In this document: positions 4,861-6,055 of the stretch, in pieces | Position numbering within the stretch: position 1 is the stretch's first letter | How the letters are laid out: the number at the start of each line of letters is the position of its first letter | From: QEXZ01 sp034660015 | GTDB taxonomy: Archaea > Halobacteriota > Syntropharchaeia > Alkanophagales > Methanospirareceae | Assembly (NCBI GenBank): GCA_034660015.1 | Contig: JAYEII010000120.1 | Coordinates: forward strand, 1-6,055 | Direction: 5' to 3' | DNA length: 6,055 nucleotides | Made by a program: the position numbers and the translations under genes | The notes under the pieces: generated by a model | Told to the model about the DNA's origin: nothing | Database searches by the model: none | The model's input: only the letters and a program-made list of their open reading frames with translations

Positions 4861-5721
4861 ATGCTCGAACCGATAAGACAATTTATCAACGCATACTACA
4901 TCCATCCTATAATCTATGACACAGGTTACAACCCGGTAAACACGCTAACATGGGCTTTATTACTGGTATTGTGCCTGTTTTTGACCTTGAAATTACTAAA
5001 GAAGCTCGGTGTAGAGATAAACAAACCGTTTATCGCTGCTGTATCGCCTTACATATTCGTTGGCGCGAGCCTGAGGGTAATGGAAGATGCGGAATTGTTT
5101 TCGCCTCCCCTGAGCTACCTGCTGATAACACCGTTAATTTATTTTCTGCTGTTCTTTTGTTGCGTTGCCATGCTCACAATGTCGGTAGAATTATCCAGGT
5201 CGAACAGTATAGATGAGAGGTGTGAGGTTTCAGGTTTTAGGTGTTTTGCGATTTTTGGTCTGGCTGGGGGAATATGGTTTTTCGCAAACCTAGTGATTCT
5301 ATTAAAGGCGGAAGAAATAAATTTACCGTGGGTTCTCTTTGCCGTCATTGGCATTTCAGGCATAATATTGCTCGTGATATATACAATTGGAGCGAAATTC
5401 GGTGTGAATTTTCTAACAGAAAAGCTGAACGTATCTGTTTTAGCTGCTCATCTGCTCGATGCTTCTTCTTCGTATATTGGTATTGATAAACTGGGTTACA
5501 GTGGAAAGCACGTGATAGAAGGCGTTATAGTAAAGTACATGGGTTCCGCAGCCGGAATGTTTCCACTCAAACTCGTAATACTCATCCCGGTGTTATATCT
5601 GTTGGATACACAATTTGATGAGAAAGAAAGAGAACCAAAGAATCTCGTTCTGTTGGCTCTCCTCGTCATTGGTCTTGCCCCCGCCGTGAGAAATACGCTC
5701 AGGATGGTGTTTGGCGTTTAA
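4861..5721 (+). CDS. DUF63 family archaeal integral membrane protein
   Basis: A 286-aa polytopic membrane protein of a conserved archaeal family with no known function; family members are usually 260-300 aa. Family hallmarks visible are YNPVNTLTW (23-31), the FVGASLRVMEDAELFSPP segment (66-83) with R72, E75 and D76, the LLITPLIYF strand (87-95), AAHLLDASSSYIGI (195-208) with H197 and D200, a basic/acidic GKHVIEG loop (215-221), FPLKLVILIPVLYLLD (234-249) and the terminal GLAPAVRNTLR (271-281). Hydrophobic segments lie at about 29-46, 56-71, 86-108, 130-148, 156-177, 234-248 and 260-275. Conserved charged residues near membrane segments suggest a catalytic or transport role, but none is established. 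Residues 116-129 form a short hydrophilic, poorly conserved-looking loop encoded partly by a 7-bp repeat. It is followed after 72 bp by the MetRS gene on the same strand. Confidence 0.93.
   Translation: MLEPIRQFINAYYIHPIIYDTGYNPVNTLTWALLLVLCLFLTLKLLKKLGVEINKPFIAAVSPYIFVGASLRVMEDAELFSPPLSYLLITPLIYFLLFFCCVAMLTMSVELSRSNSIDERCEVSGFRCFAIFGLAGGIWFFANLVILLKAEEINLPWVLFAVIGISGIILLVIYTIGAKFGVNFLTEKLNVSVLAAHLLDASSSYIGIDKLGYSGKHVIEGVIVKYMGSAAGMFPLKLVILIPVLYLLDTQFDEKEREPKNLVLLALLVIGLAPAVRNTLRMVFGV
5220..5247. repeat. Degenerate 7-bp tandem repeat inside the DUF63 gene
   Basis: Four consecutive heptamers, GTGTGAG, GTTTCAG, GTTTTAG and GTGTTTT, share a GTKTNAG-like pattern. Together they encode residues 120-129 (the first, R120, and last, F129, codons only partly), in a loop between two membrane segments. 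The resemblance to intergenic GTTTCAG-type arrays suggests a repeat that expanded or inserted within a tolerant loop. Confidence 0.5.
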
Positions 5722-5729
5722 CAAAAAAC

Positions 5730-5748
5730 CTTTCTTCCAAAAAGAAAG
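5730..5748. other. 7-bp perfect hairpin between the DUF63 and MetRS genes
   Basis: CTTTCTT (5730-5736) and AAGAAAG (5742-5748) are exact inverted repeats with a 5-nt loop, 8 nt after the DUF63 stop codon. No T tract follows on the plus strand, so a classical terminator is not supported. The stem is AT-rich and weak. It may be chance. Confidence 0.3.
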
Positions 5749-5766
5749 CTTTACCAAAGAGGAATC

Positions 5767-5785
5767 ATACTTTACTTTATAAAAC
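5767..5785 (+). promoter_or_regulatory. TATA-like region before the MetRS gene
   Basis: The stretch CATACTTTACTTTATAAAAC contains two overlapping TATA-like elements. The strongest, TTTATAAAA (5776-5784), is only 10-18 nt before ATG 5794, too close for a normal archaeal start site upstream of that codon. The weaker ATACTTTA (from 5768) would give a leaderless transcript beginning near the ATG. Read-through from the DUF63 gene is also possible. Confidence 0.3.
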
Positions 5786-5793
5786 AAAAACAA

Positions 5794-6055
5794 ATGAAGA
5801 ACCCAATCGAGAAGCCGGTTCTGGTAACCTGTGCACTGCCTTACGTTAACGGAGAGTGTCACATAGGGCATCTCAGGACTTACGTCCCCGCGGATATTTA
5901 CGTGCGGATGCTGCGGAAAATGGGCTATGACGTTATTTTTATAGGTGGTTCTGACACGCACGGGACGCCGATTGTGCTGAGTGCCGAAGCGCAAGGTATT
6001 TCGCCCGAAGAGGTCGTTGAGCGGTATCATACGCATTTCAAACGAATGTTTCAAG
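5794..6055 (+). CDS. metG: Methionyl-tRNA synthetase (N-terminal part, runs off the window)
   Basis: Cytoplasmic class I aminoacyl-tRNA synthetase that attaches methionine to both initiator and elongator tRNA-Met. The 87 visible residues carry the Rossmann-fold start of the catalytic domain. LVTCALPYVNG (10-20) is the methionine-binding ALPYANG motif, with Y17 matching the substrate-contact tyrosine. It is followed by the class I signature HIGH (23-26). LRTYVPADIYVRMLRKMGYD (27-46) and GGSDTHGTPI (51-60), with D54 in the amino-acid site, complete the recognisable block. The T-C-x-L-P-Y and Y-V-P-A-D-I wording is close to methanogen-type enzymes. The KMSKS motif, zinc knuckle and anticodon-binding domain lie beyond the window. 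ATG 5794 gives the usual short lead before the first strand. No Shine-Dalgarno sequence is present. Confidence 0.97.
   Translation, partial: MKNPIEKPVLVTCALPYVNGECHIGHLRTYVPADIYVRMLRKMGYDVIFIGGSDTHGTPIVLSAEAQGISPEEVVERYHTHFKRMFQ

Noticed and set aside
5593..6054. 153-codon minus-strand ORF across the DUF63 end and the MetRS start
   Set aside because: It spans two confidently assigned plus-strand genes and the spacer between them, and shows no domain; it is an antisense shadow.

Overview
The window is archaeal, most likely euryarchaeal. It encodes an archaeal-type methionyl-tRNA synthetase start, a DUF63 multi-pass membrane protein (a family I know essentially from Archaea) and a tungsten-type aldehyde:ferredoxin oxidoreductase. 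Several genes have a TATA-like box 25-45 nt before the start codon and no Shine-Dalgarno sequence. The moderate GC content, the AOR and the AlbA/GHKL gene, and the many CACAGATTAA-type intergenic repeats would suit an uncultivated anaerobe of the Methanophagales/ANME-1 or Syntrophoarchaeum kind. That lineage assignment is a guess from general knowledge, not something the sequence proves.

Layout, left to right. On the minus strand are the first 44 codons of a HicB/UPF0150-type antitoxin-like protein (134 to the window edge) and, upstream of it, a complete AOR gene (2040-301). A 227-bp divergent spacer follows. It holds the aor promoter region, a 42-bp dispersed repeat and the promoter of a plus-strand pair: an AlbA_2/GHKL-ATPase protein (2268-3491) overlapping by 19 nt a small cupin gene (3473-3814). 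A 161-bp convergent spacer carries a second type of CACAGATT repeat, an interrupted hairpin and a 7-bp tandem repeat. A minus-strand gene for a membrane-anchored double OB-fold protein (4680-3976) comes next. A 180-bp divergent spacer contains a perfect 8-bp palindrome and a second copy of the 42-bp repeat. The plus-strand DUF63 gene (4861-5721) follows, and then the 5' part of the MetRS gene (5794 to the edge). No gene-free stretch exceeds 300 bp.

The genes look like unrelated single units and short pairs rather than one pathway. The AOR would oxidise aldehydes with ferredoxin as acceptor, and MetRS charges tRNA. The AlbA/GHKL protein is a predicted ATP-dependent regulator, possibly linked to its overlapping cupin partner. 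The most interesting structure is non-coding. The two 42-bp repeat copies (38/42 identical) lie in the same orientation just upstream of aor and the DUF63 gene, and both include the AT-rich TATA-like segment. Three short tandem repeats with 6- or 7-bp units also occur, two of them inside genes.
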